From contig JAALLB010000008.1 in NCBI GenBank assembly GCA_011087745.1, positions 1 through 19,822 of the forward strand: a stretch of DNA of 19,822 nt, given 5' to 3'. The DNA comes from Hyphomicrobiales bacterium (lineage in GTDB: Bacteria; Pseudomonadota; Alphaproteobacteria; Rhizobiales; Rhizobiaceae). The stretch's first letter is position 1. Each line of letters starts with the position of its first letter. Under the pieces are notes generated by a model. The model ran no database searches. It had not been told where the DNA came from and saw nothing but the letters and a program-made list of their open reading frames with translations. Both the position numbers and the translations under genes were made by a program. Shown piece after piece: positions 1-6,861 of the stretch.

Positions 1-85
1 GAAAGCGTTCAAAACCTAAACTCAACAACGCATTCAGATCAAGAGTCTAGTACTGGTTTAAGGCAGATAATTACTCAGTTGTTGT
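1..85. other. Short intergenic end of window, nothing firm
   Basis: This stretch lies downstream of the ATP12-type gene. I see no convincing intrinsic terminator: the only inverted sequence of note is AACAAC near the gene end and GTTGTT about 50 bases further on, too far apart and without a T run. Two plus-strand frames stay open from the window edge (one to position 99, one to about position 50), so the 3' end of a convergent gene cannot be excluded. Open frames this short are expected by chance. Confidence 0.3.
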
Positions 86-883
86 TTATGCATCAGTAAC
101 AATGGCTTTTAGCAAGTTATCGGCACACTTAAAATCGATCTCTCGCTGATTACGACGTTCTTGAGCTTCAAAGTCTTCACCCCATTGAGAGATATTCCAA
201 TCTTCATCAACGTGTGCTGCAGCCCAGGCAGCATCAGCATCCAGATACTCATCAGCAAGAGCCAAAGCAATGAGAGCGGAGCCGGAAATTGATGTAAAGG
301 TGTGAATACAAGCTAGTTTGAACGGATCTGCGTGGTTTTGCAATCTTGCGCCAAAAAGAGTAATTGCTTCTTTTGGCTGGGTAACAAACGCGATGCCCTC
401 ACCTGTTTCGAACCCAGCATTAAATTCAGATTGCGCCCAATCCAGAATTAAATCCCAATGGTCCTGCTGTTTCTTAACCAACCCTTGCGGTGTTGCTGCG
501 CGGTAACATACCAAATCAGATGCTGCGTAGCGTGTAATATCTTCCATTACAGCCTGCATTTCATTGCTCACACCATCAATAGCTGTGTTGGCAAGCCGTG
601 TAGCAGGCATTTTAAGCGGGTTGATGACCTCTTCTGCTGCATTCCATTCATCCGCAACAATTTGTGCGGAAGATTGACCTGGCAACATCAAAACCTGCTT
701 GCCAGGTGTTTTTACCGGACGTCCGTCAAGCGCAATAGAAAAACCGCCGTCAGCCTCTTCTACAGTTGCTTGTTTATAAAACTTCTTTGGGAATTTTTGC
801 AGATCGCGTTCGCGATTTGCCTTACCAGCTCCAATATCACCGCGCTCTGCTGCGCCTTCTGCATCTTCAAGTATGTCACGCAT
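86..883 (-). CDS. ATP12-type F1-ATPase assembly chaperone
   Basis: The product (265 aa) matches the ATP12 chaperone family, whose mitochondrial member binds the F1 alpha subunit and helps assemble the F1 sector of ATP synthase; the bacterial homologue is expected to act in the cytoplasm in the same pathway. The core begins near residue 31 with KFPKKFYKQATVEE and continues with a family-typical segment, FSIALDGRPVKTPGKQVL (about residues 48-65). Further conserved blocks are DEWNAAEEVINPLKMPATRLANT and the DLVCYRA region. The first 30 residues are charged and probably variable. The ATG is the natural start, 30 bp after the pseudouridine synthase stop, and the gene is likely the last of the degP-to-ATP12 unit. 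The function in bacteria is inferred from the mitochondrial homologue. Confidence 0.88.
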   Translation of the reverse strand: MRDILEDAEGAAERGDIGAGKANRERDLQKFPKKFYKQATVEEADGGFSIALDGRPVKTPGKQVLMLPGQSSAQIVADEWNAAEEVINPLKMPATRLANTAIDGVSNEMQAVMEDITRYAASDLVCYRAATPQGLVKKQQDHWDLILDWAQSEFNAGFETGEGIAFVTQPKEAITLFGARLQNHADPFKLACIHTFTSISGSALIALALADEYLDADAAWAAAHVDEDWNISQWGEDFEAQERRNQREIDFKCADNLLKAIVTDA

Positions 884-913
884 TGTAGTTCATTCCGAAA
901 TTATTGATTCAAA

Positions 914-1918
914 TCAGATGGTAAACTCTTCATCTTCAGCATCTGATTCATTCAAGCCTAAAAGGTTAAAAGTCTGGACCATGTGAGGGGGCAATGGTGC
1001 CTTTACCTCTAACATCCCACCGCCTGACGGGTGTGGGATGCGAATACGTCTTGCATGTAGGTGCAATCGCTTTTGAATACCACCAGGAAACTCCCAATTT
1101 TCCACATCGAAATATTTAGGGTCCCCAAGTATGGGATGCTCCATGTGCATTGTGTGTATACGAAGTTGGTGAGTACGCCCGGTGATTGGCTTTAATTCAA
1201 GCCACGATATATTGGGCCCTGCATTATCAACCACCCGGTATTTTGTCACCGCATGGTCCGCACCGCGCTCACCGTGCCTGGCAACACGCATTTTATCACC
1301 GTCTGGAGTTTGTTCGCGCAAAAGATAGGTTGATATCTGTGCTTCACGCTTACGCGGCACACCTCTGCAAATCGCCCAATAGAATTTTTCTGTTGTTCGG
1401 TGACGAAATGCCTTGGTTAGCTCTTGAGCTGCTCCGCGGGTACGGGCCACAACCAGGACACCAGAGGTTTCACGATCAAGCCGGTGTACGAGACCTGGTT
1501 TTTCGCCCTTCTGACTACGCATGGATTCCAACATTGAGTCCACATGTCGGTTCACCCCAGAACCGCCCTGCACCGCAAGACCTGCAGGTTTGTTAAAGAC
1601 AAGAACTTTCTTGTCTTCGTGCAGCAACATGGATTGTAAAACATCAAGATCGTTGCGATCGCGAATTGTATTTCTCGTCAATGGTCCACTTATTGGCTCG
1701 CTTCCCAGTGAGGTTACTTGTGGAGGCAAGCGTACAGATTGGCCAGCCGCTACGCGTGTGTCTGATTTTGCTCTTTTTCCGTCCAATCTAATTTGACCAG
1801 AGCGCAGGAGCTTTTGCAATTGGCCAAAGGCAAGACCTGAGAAATGCAGCTTAAACCAACGGTCAAGACGCATGCCTGCTTCATCTGTATCAACGGTTTT
1901 GGATTCAATTCCGGCCAT
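914..1918 (-). CDS. rluC: RluC/RluD-type 23S rRNA pseudouridine synthase
   Basis: This 334-aa protein is a RluA-family pseudouridine synthase with an N-terminal S4 RNA-binding domain. The S4 domain covers about residues 15-65 (MRLDRWFKLHFSGLAFGQLQ). The catalytic domain follows, with the family motif LVHRLDRETSG at residues 143-153; Asp148 in HRLD is the expected nucleophile that isomerises uridine to pseudouridine. A downstream block, ITGRTHQLRIHTMHMEHPILGDPKY, is the usual second signature. S4 plus this core and length fit RluC or RluD; position in the alphaproteobacterial crcB neighbourhood favours the RluC annotation, but the exact target uridines cannot be read from sequence. It lies 33 bp after crcB and is probably co-transcribed. 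Its own Shine-Dalgarno is weak (AAAGAAAAG), which suggests expression by read-through. Confidence 0.9.
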   Translation of the reverse strand: MAGIESKTVDTDEAGMRLDRWFKLHFSGLAFGQLQKLLRSGQIRLDGKRAKSDTRVAAGQSVRLPPQVTSLGSEPISGPLTRNTIRDRNDLDVLQSMLLHEDKKVLVFNKPAGLAVQGGSGVNRHVDSMLESMRSQKGEKPGLVHRLDRETSGVLVVARTRGAAQELTKAFRHRTTEKFYWAICRGVPRKREAQISTYLLREQTPDGDKMRVARHGERGADHAVTKYRVVDNAGPNISWLELKPITGRTHQLRIHTMHMEHPILGDPKYFDVENWEFPGGIQKRLHLHARRIRIPHPSGGGMLEVKAPLPPHMVQTFNLLGLNESDAEDEEFTI

Positions 1919-1951
1919 AGTACTTTTCTTTATTTGTTTGTTGGCTTTGTC

Positions 1952-2329
1952 TTATAGGAAAGATCGACCAAACCAAAGCCCGATAAACACCGCAGCCAAA
2001 GAAATTACAACACTAGCAGCGATATAACTGAAAGCACTGGTCATTGCACCGCGCTCTACCATGTTTGCTACATCCAGTGAAAACGCTGAAAAGGTAGTAA
2101 AACCACCCAAAATTCCGGTTGCAATGAACAAACGAATTTCATTTGATGTTCCAGTTCGTTTGGTTAGCCAGGCTATGAAAAATCCCATAATGAGCGAGCC
2201 AAATACATTTACAAACAAGGTTCCCCATGGAAATCCTGTACCCATTATGCGAAGTGCCGCAATACCAGATAAATGACGCAGTGAAGCACCAATCGCACCG
2301 CCTAAAGCCACCAAAAAGAGATTGGTCAT
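1952..2329 (-). CDS. crcB: Fluoride-specific channel CrcB/Fluc
   Basis: A 125-aa, very hydrophobic protein with four predicted membrane helices, the size and layout of the Fluc/CrcB fluoride exporters, which work as antiparallel dimers in the inner membrane and relieve fluoride toxicity. Visible family marks are GGAIGASLRH at residues 10-19, the pore-lining Asn in FVNVFGSL (Asn41), and GGFTTFSAFS at residues 75-84, whose Phe and Thr residues contribute to fluoride passage. The ATG overlaps the rarA stop by four bases (ATGA), a sign of translational coupling. I see no fluoride riboswitch directly upstream because the upstream region is rarA coding sequence, so regulation by fluoride is unlikely at this locus. 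Confidence 0.94.
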   Translation of the reverse strand: MTNLFLVALGGAIGASLRHLSGIAALRIMGTGFPWGTLFVNVFGSLIMGFFIAWLTKRTGTSNEIRLFIATGILGGFTTFSAFSLDVANMVERGAMTSAFSYIAASVVISLAAVFIGLWFGRSFL

Positions 2330-3636
2330 TTGGATCCCCGTTCCGCCCGCAGTTTATCCCAATATTCTAACCGCTTTATTATATCACGTTCAAAGCCACG
2401 TTCTACCGGGTGGTAGAATTTTTGCCGGCCCATATCTGCTGGAAAGTAATCCTGTCCCGAAAATGCATCTGATTGATCATGGTCATAAAGATAGCCGTCT
2501 TTATAACCCTGGTCTTTCATGAGCTTTGTTGGTGCATTGAGTATGTGTTTTGGCGGCAGTAAAGAACCATTTTCCCGCGCTGCAAGTCTTGCCCTGTTAT
2601 GGGCCACATGGACTGCATTGGATTTAGGTGCTGAGGCTAAATAGACTGCCGCCTGTGCGAGTGCTCTATCACCTTCAACCTCGCCCAGAAAATCAAAAGC
2701 TTGCGTAGCTGCCATGGTAACTACAAGTGCTTGGGGATCAGCATTGCCGATATCTTCACTGGCCATGACAACCAGTCTTCTTCCAATGAAGCGGCGATCT
2801 TCTCCTGCTTCCATCATACGTGCCAAATAATAAAGTGCAGCATCAGGGTCGGAACCTCTGACAGATTTATGCAGAGCGCTAATCAGATTGTAGTGGCCGT
2901 CCTGGCCCTTGTCATAGATTGGGGCTCGGCGCTGTAGCACTTCCTGCAAGGTTTCAGCATCCAGAATTTCACCTTCTTTTGCTACCCGCCAAATTTCTTC
3001 TGCCAATGAGATGATTGCACGGCCATCTCCATCCGCCATACGCAACAGGGAGGCCCTTGCTTCATCATCAAGTGGCAAATCTTTTTCTTCAAGTTCTTCT
3101 GCTCGTGAAAGCAATTGAACCAGGCTATCACAATCATGGCTATTGAAGGTGAGAACAGTTGAGCGTGACAGCAAAGCAGCGTTGAGCTCAAAAGATGGGT
3201 TTTCTGTGGTCGCCCCAACGAGGACAACGGTACCGTCCTCCATTACGGGCAAAAAACTGTCCAGTTGAGCGCGGTTAAACCGGTGTATTTCGTCGACAAA
3301 CAAAAGTGTTTTACGGCAACTCAACCGCCGGACTTTTGCGGTTTCAAACACCTTCTTCAAATCAGCAACGCCAGAAAAGATTGCGGAAATTTGTTCAAAG
3401 GCTAAATCACCTTCACCAGCAAGTAACCTTGCAACTGTGGTTTTTCCGGTTCCCGGTGGCCCCCAGAAGATCATACTGCCAAGGCTGCCAGAGCCAATCA
3501 TTCGGCTGATTGTTCCATTTTCGCCTGTTAAATGATCTTGTCCAACTACCTCAGACAAGGATTTTGGGCGAAGACGTTCAGCGAGCGGTGAGAGCGCTTT
3601 ATCTGTTTCTTCATCTGATGCAAACAAGTCACCCAA
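2326..3636 (-). CDS. rarA: Replication-associated recombination AAA+ ATPase RarA
   Basis: The 436-aa product is RarA (also called MgsA), a AAA+ ATPase related to clamp-loader subunits that acts at stalled replication forks and single-stranded gaps. The sequence shows LAERLRPKSLSEVVGQDHL at the start of the ATPase domain, Walker A GPPGTGKTT at residues 59-67, Walker B LLFVDEIH at 111-118, sensor 1 GATTENPSFE at 141-150 and the arginine-finger motif SRS at 157-159. The C-terminal half holds the RarA/MgsA tetramerisation region, with SVRGSDPDAALYYLARMMEAGED and ASEDIGNADPQAL as family blocks. It starts 9 bp after the protease stop and ends inside the crcB start, so the three genes are almost certainly one transcript. 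Confidence 0.96.
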   Translation of the reverse strand: MGDLFASDEETDKALSPLAERLRPKSLSEVVGQDHLTGENGTISRMIGSGSLGSMIFWGPPGTGKTTVARLLAGEGDLAFEQISAIFSGVADLKKVFETAKVRRLSCRKTLLFVDEIHRFNRAQLDSFLPVMEDGTVVLVGATTENPSFELNAALLSRSTVLTFNSHDCDSLVQLLSRAEELEEKDLPLDDEARASLLRMADGDGRAIISLAEEIWRVAKEGEILDAETLQEVLQRRAPIYDKGQDGHYNLISALHKSVRGSDPDAALYYLARMMEAGEDRRFIGRRLVVMASEDIGNADPQALVVTMAATQAFDFLGEVEGDRALAQAAVYLASAPKSNAVHVAHNRARLAARENGSLLPPKHILNAPTKLMKDQGYKDGYLYDHDQSDAFSGQDYFPADMGRQKFYHPVERGFERDIIKRLEYWDKLRAERGSK

Positions 3637-3645
3637 AAGATTACC

Positions 3646-5067
3646 CTATCTTGTGTATTGCCGGAAGAAACCACCATTGCGGTCCAGCACATATTCGCGC
3701 CCCTGACGTTCTATTACGAATATCCATCTGCGTCGATCTTCATCGAGCAAGGGAGCAATATCAGCAACACGTGCAATTGGGACTTCATTAATCTCCCGCA
3801 ATATATCGCCTGGGCTAAAGCGGTTTGCGGCCGCAGGTGAACCGCGTTGAACGTTTAAAACAATTACGCCTTCCTTATCAGTGGCTACTTTGATCTGCTG
3901 GGCAATTGCCGGTGACAGATTTGCAACCAATGCGCCACCCATTGCAGAGCGCCGGGGCAATTCTGTTTTATTTGCCGGAACAGTTTCCGGTGCAGCCATA
4001 AGCGTTAGTTCGGTTGCTTCACTCTCACCTCGGCTTAGAATCTCGATTTTTGCAAGATTGCCAATGCCGACTGTTGTCAGCCTATAGCCAAGAGCATTAA
4101 TGTGCTGGACACGTTTCTCGTTGATTGAAACAATGATGTCTCCAGGCTCTATGCCAGCCTTTGCAGCCGGACCACCTTTTACTACACTTGTCACAAGCGC
4201 ACCTCGAGGTCGATCAAGACCCAGGCTTTGTGCTATCTCCGGGCTGACATTTTGAAATGTTGCACCAATCCAAGGTCGGCGCAGTACATCACCTACTTCA
4301 GCAGATTGGATGGCCACATTGACCATGTTGGAAGGAATAGCAAAGCCTATTCCATTAGAACCGCCGGAGCGGGAGTAAATTGCCGTATTGATGCCAATTA
4401 GACGGCCCTTCATATCAATCAATGCGCCGCCAGAGTTCCCTGGATTAATGGCTGCATCCGTTTGAATGAAAAAGCCGAAATCTCCTACACCCCTGGTTGA
4501 ACGGGCTACCGCTGATATTATGCCACTTGTTACCGTCTGACCCACACCAAATGGATTACCGATTGCCAATACCAGGTCACCGACCAAAGCATTTTCCGAA
4601 TTGCCAATATCGATAGCTTTAAAATCATCTCTTTCCAGTGTCTTCAAAACAGCCAAGTCAGATGCTTCATCCTTAAGAATGATTTCGGCTTCAAATTCCC
4701 GGCCATCGGAGAGCGCAATTTTTACTTCATCAGCGTCTTTAATGACGTGATGATTGGTAATGACAATACCTGATGCATCAACGATCACGCCGGAACCCAA
4801 TGAATTTTGGTCACGTTGGCTACGGCCACGTCCACCGAAAAACCTTTCGAAAAACGGATCCCCTGCAAAGGGTGATTGTTGCTTTGGTTTTCGCGCAGCA
4901 TAAACATTTACAACTGATGGAGCTACTTTTTTCACCAAGGGTGCAAATGAGAGTTGAATTTCCGCCAGACTTTCCGGCACCTGTGTTGTTTGTGCATTTG
5001 CGGAGGCAAAAGGCGTCATCAACAAGAACACCAGCGCTACAAAACTCTTCAAGTTTAATACTGACAC
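3646..5067 (-). CDS. Periplasmic DegP/HtrA-type serine protease with two PDZ domains
   Basis: From the start chosen here the product is 473 aa: a signal peptide ending ASANA, then a trypsin-like domain and two C-terminal PDZ domains (about residues 262-355 and 378-460). The catalytic triad is visible as His107 in TNHHV, Asp137 in SDLAVL and Ser212 in GNSGG. HtrA proteases degrade or refold damaged envelope proteins. Two starts compete. GTG at 5067 has AGGAG ten bases upstream and gives a compact 25-residue signal peptide. TTG at 5097 has AAGGA eight bases upstream and adds MRRQNRRIFA. I prefer the GTG: the ribosome site is stronger and the putative promoter would leave the TTG with almost no leader. 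The gene follows the rplQ terminator, so it heads a new unit. DegP, DegQ and Do-like names cannot be separated here. Confidence 0.93.
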   Translation of the reverse strand: MSVLNLKSFVALVFLLMTPFASANAQTTQVPESLAEIQLSFAPLVKKVAPSVVNVYAARKPKQQSPFAGDPFFERFFGGRGRSQRDQNSLGSGVIVDASGIVITNHHVIKDADEVKIALSDGREFEAEIILKDEASDLAVLKTLERDDFKAIDIGNSENALVGDLVLAIGNPFGVGQTVTSGIISAVARSTRGVGDFGFFIQTDAAINPGNSGGALIDMKGRLIGINTAIYSRSGGSNGIGFAIPSNMVNVAIQSAEVGDVLRRPWIGATFQNVSPEIAQSLGLDRPRGALVTSVVKGGPAAKAGIEPGDIIVSINEKRVQHINALGYRLTTVGIGNLAKIEILSRGESEATELTLMAAPETVPANKTELPRRSAMGGALVANLSPAIAQQIKVATDKEGVIVLNVQRGSPAAANRFSPGDILREINEVPIARVADIAPLLDEDRRRWIFVIERQGREYVLDRNGGFFRQYTR

Positions 5068-5116
5068 AGCGAATATTCTCCTATTTTGCCGTCGCAAAAA
5101 TTCTTTCCTTATAGAG

Positions 5117-5147
5117 TGTATCTAAGAACTTGAGGCGATAACACAAG
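5117..5147 (-). promoter_or_regulatory. Possible heat-shock (RpoH-type) promoter of the protease unit
   Basis: On the minus strand CTTG (5147-5144) is followed by exactly 17 bases and then CTTAGATACA (5126-5117). The alphaproteobacterial heat-shock promoter pattern is CTTG, 17-18 bases, CYTATNTNNG. The match covers CTTG, the spacer and C, Y, T, A and the later T; the fifth base (G for T) and the last (A for G) differ. It lies after the rplQ terminator and directly upstream of an HtrA protease, a class often under stress control. Transcription would begin near 5110. Confidence 0.45.
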
Positions 5148-5180
5148 CAATTTCGTGATTTTTGTGTAATCCTCATCTTA

Positions 5181-5215
5181 AAAGCAAAAAGCCCAAAGCG
5201 GGAGCTTCGGGCTTT
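5181..5215 (-). terminator. Intrinsic terminator after rplQ
   Basis: Read on the minus strand, AAAGCCCGAAGC pairs with GCTTTGGGCTTT across a TCCC loop (hairpin 5188-5215). The 12-bp stem has a single G-T wobble, and it is followed by TT-GC-TTTT. It lies 25 bp after the rplQ stop and ends the ribosomal-protein transcript. On the plus strand the run after the stem is AAAAT, so it is not an efficient bidirectional terminator. Confidence 0.93.
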
Positions 5216-5240
5216 AAAATAATTATGAGGTCTGTAAAAA

Positions 5241-5672
5241 TTATTCTTCTACAGTGCCCTCTTCCGCTTCCATTGCTTCCATGCGCGCACGATCAATTGC
5301 ACCTTTGGCTTCAACATCGCGATCCACAAGCTCAATAACCGCCATTGGTGCGTTATCGCCATAACGGAAACCTGCTTTTAGAACGCGGGTGTAACCACCA
5401 TTGCGGTCCTTGTAGCGTGGTCCAAGTACATCGAAAAGTTTCTTTGACTGCTCAACGTCACGTGTTCTGGAAATTGCCTGACGACGTGCATGTAAATCAC
5501 CACGTTTGCCAAGTGTAATTAGTTTATCAACGATTGAACGAAGCTCTTTGGCTTTTGGCAATGTTGTCACTATTTGCTCGTGCTGGATTAGTGCCGCTGC
5601 CATGTTTGCAAACATCGCTTTACGATGGCTTGCAGTTCTGTTCAGTTTCCGGCCTTTTAAACGGTGGCGCAT
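5241..5672 (-). CDS. rplQ: 50S ribosomal protein L17
   Basis: L17 is a large-subunit protein near the exit-tunnel side of the ribosome. The 143-aa product starts with the family signature MRHRLKGRKLNRTASHRKAM, followed by NMAAALIQHEQIVTTLPKAKELR and, near the end, GGYTRVLKAGFRYGDNAPMAVIELV. It is longer than the E. coli protein (127 aa) because of an acidic tail (AMEAEEGTVEE). It is the last gene of the alpha segment, 86 bp after rpoA, with a hairpin in that gap, a purine-rich ribosome site (GAAGAAGGGGAG) before the ATG and a strong terminator after the stop. Confidence 0.98.
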   Translation of the reverse strand: MRHRLKGRKLNRTASHRKAMFANMAAALIQHEQIVTTLPKAKELRSIVDKLITLGKRGDLHARRQAISRTRDVEQSKKLFDVLGPRYKDRNGGYTRVLKAGFRYGDNAPMAVIELVDRDVEAKGAIDRARMEAMEAEEGTVEE

Positions 5673-5697
5673 GAGTTGCTCCCCTTCTTCTTTTACA

Positions 5698-5723
5698 GGA
5701 TGGCCTGGCTCTTAAGACCATCC
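5698..5723 (-). other. Inverted repeat in the rpoA-rplQ gap
   Basis: On the minus strand GGATGGTCT (5723-5715) pairs with AGGCCATCC (5706-5698) around an eight-base loop: nine pairs including one T-G wobble. No T run follows, so it is not an intrinsic terminator. It ends 25 bases before the rplQ ATG, a position suited to an RNA stabiliser, a processing site or a translational control element. Confidence 0.7.
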
Positions 5724-5758
5724 CTTTGGTTATGGACTGTTTTCAGCCCGATTTGATA

Positions 5759-6769
5759 TTAGTATTGGTCTTCGTAACGCTTAGCGAGATCTTCGATGTT
5801 CTCTGGTGGCCATGCAGGAATTTCCATTCCCAGGTGCAAGCCCATTCCAGCTAGAACTTCTTTGATTTCATTCAATGACTTACGACCGAAGTTCGGTGTA
5901 CGAAGCATTTCTGCTTCTGTTTTTTGAATAAGATCGCCAATATATACGATGTTGTCGTTCTTCAAGCAGTTTGCAGAACGGACAGAAAGTTCCAATTCGT
6001 CCACTTTCTTGAGAAGTGCCGGGTTGAATGCAAGTTCTTGCACTTCTTCCTGTACTTCTTCTTTTTGTGGCTCTTCGAAATTCACGAAGATTGAAAGTTG
6101 GTCCTGCATGATGCGAGCTGCATAAGCAACAGCATCATCGGGTGTTACAGAACCATCAGTTTCAACTGTTAGTGTCAGCTTGTCATAATCAAGAACCTGA
6201 CCTTCACGAGTTTTATCAATCTTGTAAGAAACTTTGCGGACTGGTGAATAAAGGCTGTCTACCGGAATAAGGCCGATTGGAGCATCTTCTGCGCGGTTAC
6301 GCTCAGCAGGTGCATAGCCTTTGCCCGTGTTTACAGTTAGCTCCATGCGAATTTCAGCACCCTCGTCGAGCGTACAAATTTGATGCTCTGGGTTCAGAAT
6401 TTCAACATCACCAACTGTTTGAATGTCAGCTGCTGTTACAACACCTGGTCCTTCTTTACGTACAACCATGCGCTTTGGACCTTCACCTTCCATACGAAGA
6501 GCGATTTCTTTAACGTTAAGAACGATATCAGTAACATCTTCACGAACACCGGCAATTGATGAGAATTCATGCAGAACGCCATCAATTTGCACAGCTGTTA
6601 CCGCTGCACCTTGTAATGAAGAAAGCAAAACACGGCGAAGTGCATTGCCCAAAGTTAGGCCGTAACCACGTTCTAGTGGTTCAGCGATAATTACAGACTT
6701 AAATTGGTTACTTGAAACTACGTCCAATTTGTTCGGCTTAATCAATTCCTGCCAGTTTTTCTGTATCAT
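5759..6769 (-). CDS. rpoA: DNA-directed RNA polymerase subunit alpha
   Basis: RpoA dimerises to scaffold RNA polymerase and touches UP elements and activators. The 336-aa product starts MIQKNWQELIKPNKLDV. The N-terminal dimerisation domain covers about residues 1-235 (signature EPLERGYGLTLGNALRRVLLSS near residues 31-52). An acidic linker (EEPQKEEVQEEVQEL) leads to the C-terminal domain, where VRSANCLKNDNIVYIGDL holds the DNA-contacting Arg, Asn, Cys, Leu and Lys of the family. The frame is open 14 codons further upstream, but the start at 6769 has AAGGA eight bases before it, matches the usual length, and avoids reading the hairpin at 6789-6811 as protein. It lies 92 bp after rpsK with two hairpins between. 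Confidence 0.98.
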   Translation of the reverse strand: MIQKNWQELIKPNKLDVVSSNQFKSVIIAEPLERGYGLTLGNALRRVLLSSLQGAAVTAVQIDGVLHEFSSIAGVREDVTDIVLNVKEIALRMEGEGPKRMVVRKEGPGVVTAADIQTVGDVEILNPEHQICTLDEGAEIRMELTVNTGKGYAPAERNRAEDAPIGLIPVDSLYSPVRKVSYKIDKTREGQVLDYDKLTLTVETDGSVTPDDAVAYAARIMQDQLSIFVNFEEPQKEEVQEEVQELAFNPALLKKVDELELSVRSANCLKNDNIVYIGDLIQKTEAEMLRTPNFGRKSLNEIKEVLAGMGLHLGMEIPAWPPENIEDLAKRYEDQY

Positions 6770-6788
6770 AAAATAAATCCTTGGTTTA

Positions 6789-6811
6789 TTGCCACCATCC
6801 CTTCGTGGCAA
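6789..6811 (-). other. Inverted repeat just upstream of rpoA
   Basis: TTGCCAC pairs perfectly with GTGGCAA around a nine-base loop (GAAGGGATG on the minus strand). It ends about 19 bases before the rpoA ATG and leaves the ribosome site AAGGA single-stranded. No T run follows. Confidence 0.7.
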
Positions 6812-6825
6812 ATTTCAAGACATCT

Positions 6826-6851
6826 ACCTGCAATGTGGATTTGTTGCAGGT
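6826..6851 (-). other. Inverted repeat just after rpsK
   Basis: ACCTGCAA pairs perfectly with TTGCAGGT around a ten-base loop, beginning ten bases after the rpsK stop. It lacks a T run. It may act as an mRNA 3'-end stabiliser or processing site between rpsK and rpoA, whose products are needed in different amounts. Confidence 0.7.
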
Positions 6852-6861
6852 GGATATGGAA

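Noticed and set aside
1..99. Plus-strand open frames from the window edge as the 3' end of a convergent gene
   Set aside because: One frame is open for 32 codons and another for about 15, with no recognisable protein similarity. Open stretches of this length are common by chance, and the sequence upstream is not available.
2322..2522. Plus-strand frames opposite rarA, degP and the ribosomal genes
   Set aside because: They lie opposite well-supported conserved genes and encode nothing recognisable; long antisense frames are expected there.
5098..5180. A sigma-70 promoter for the protease unit
   Set aside because: TTGCTT and TTGTGT can serve as -35 boxes but no acceptable -10 box lies at 16-18 bases; the heat-shock-type match is better.
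6770..6811. Extended rpoA start 14 codons upstream of 6769
   Set aside because: The extra residues read through a perfect hairpin, have no counterpart in RpoA proteins, and the internal ATG has a well-placed AAGGA.
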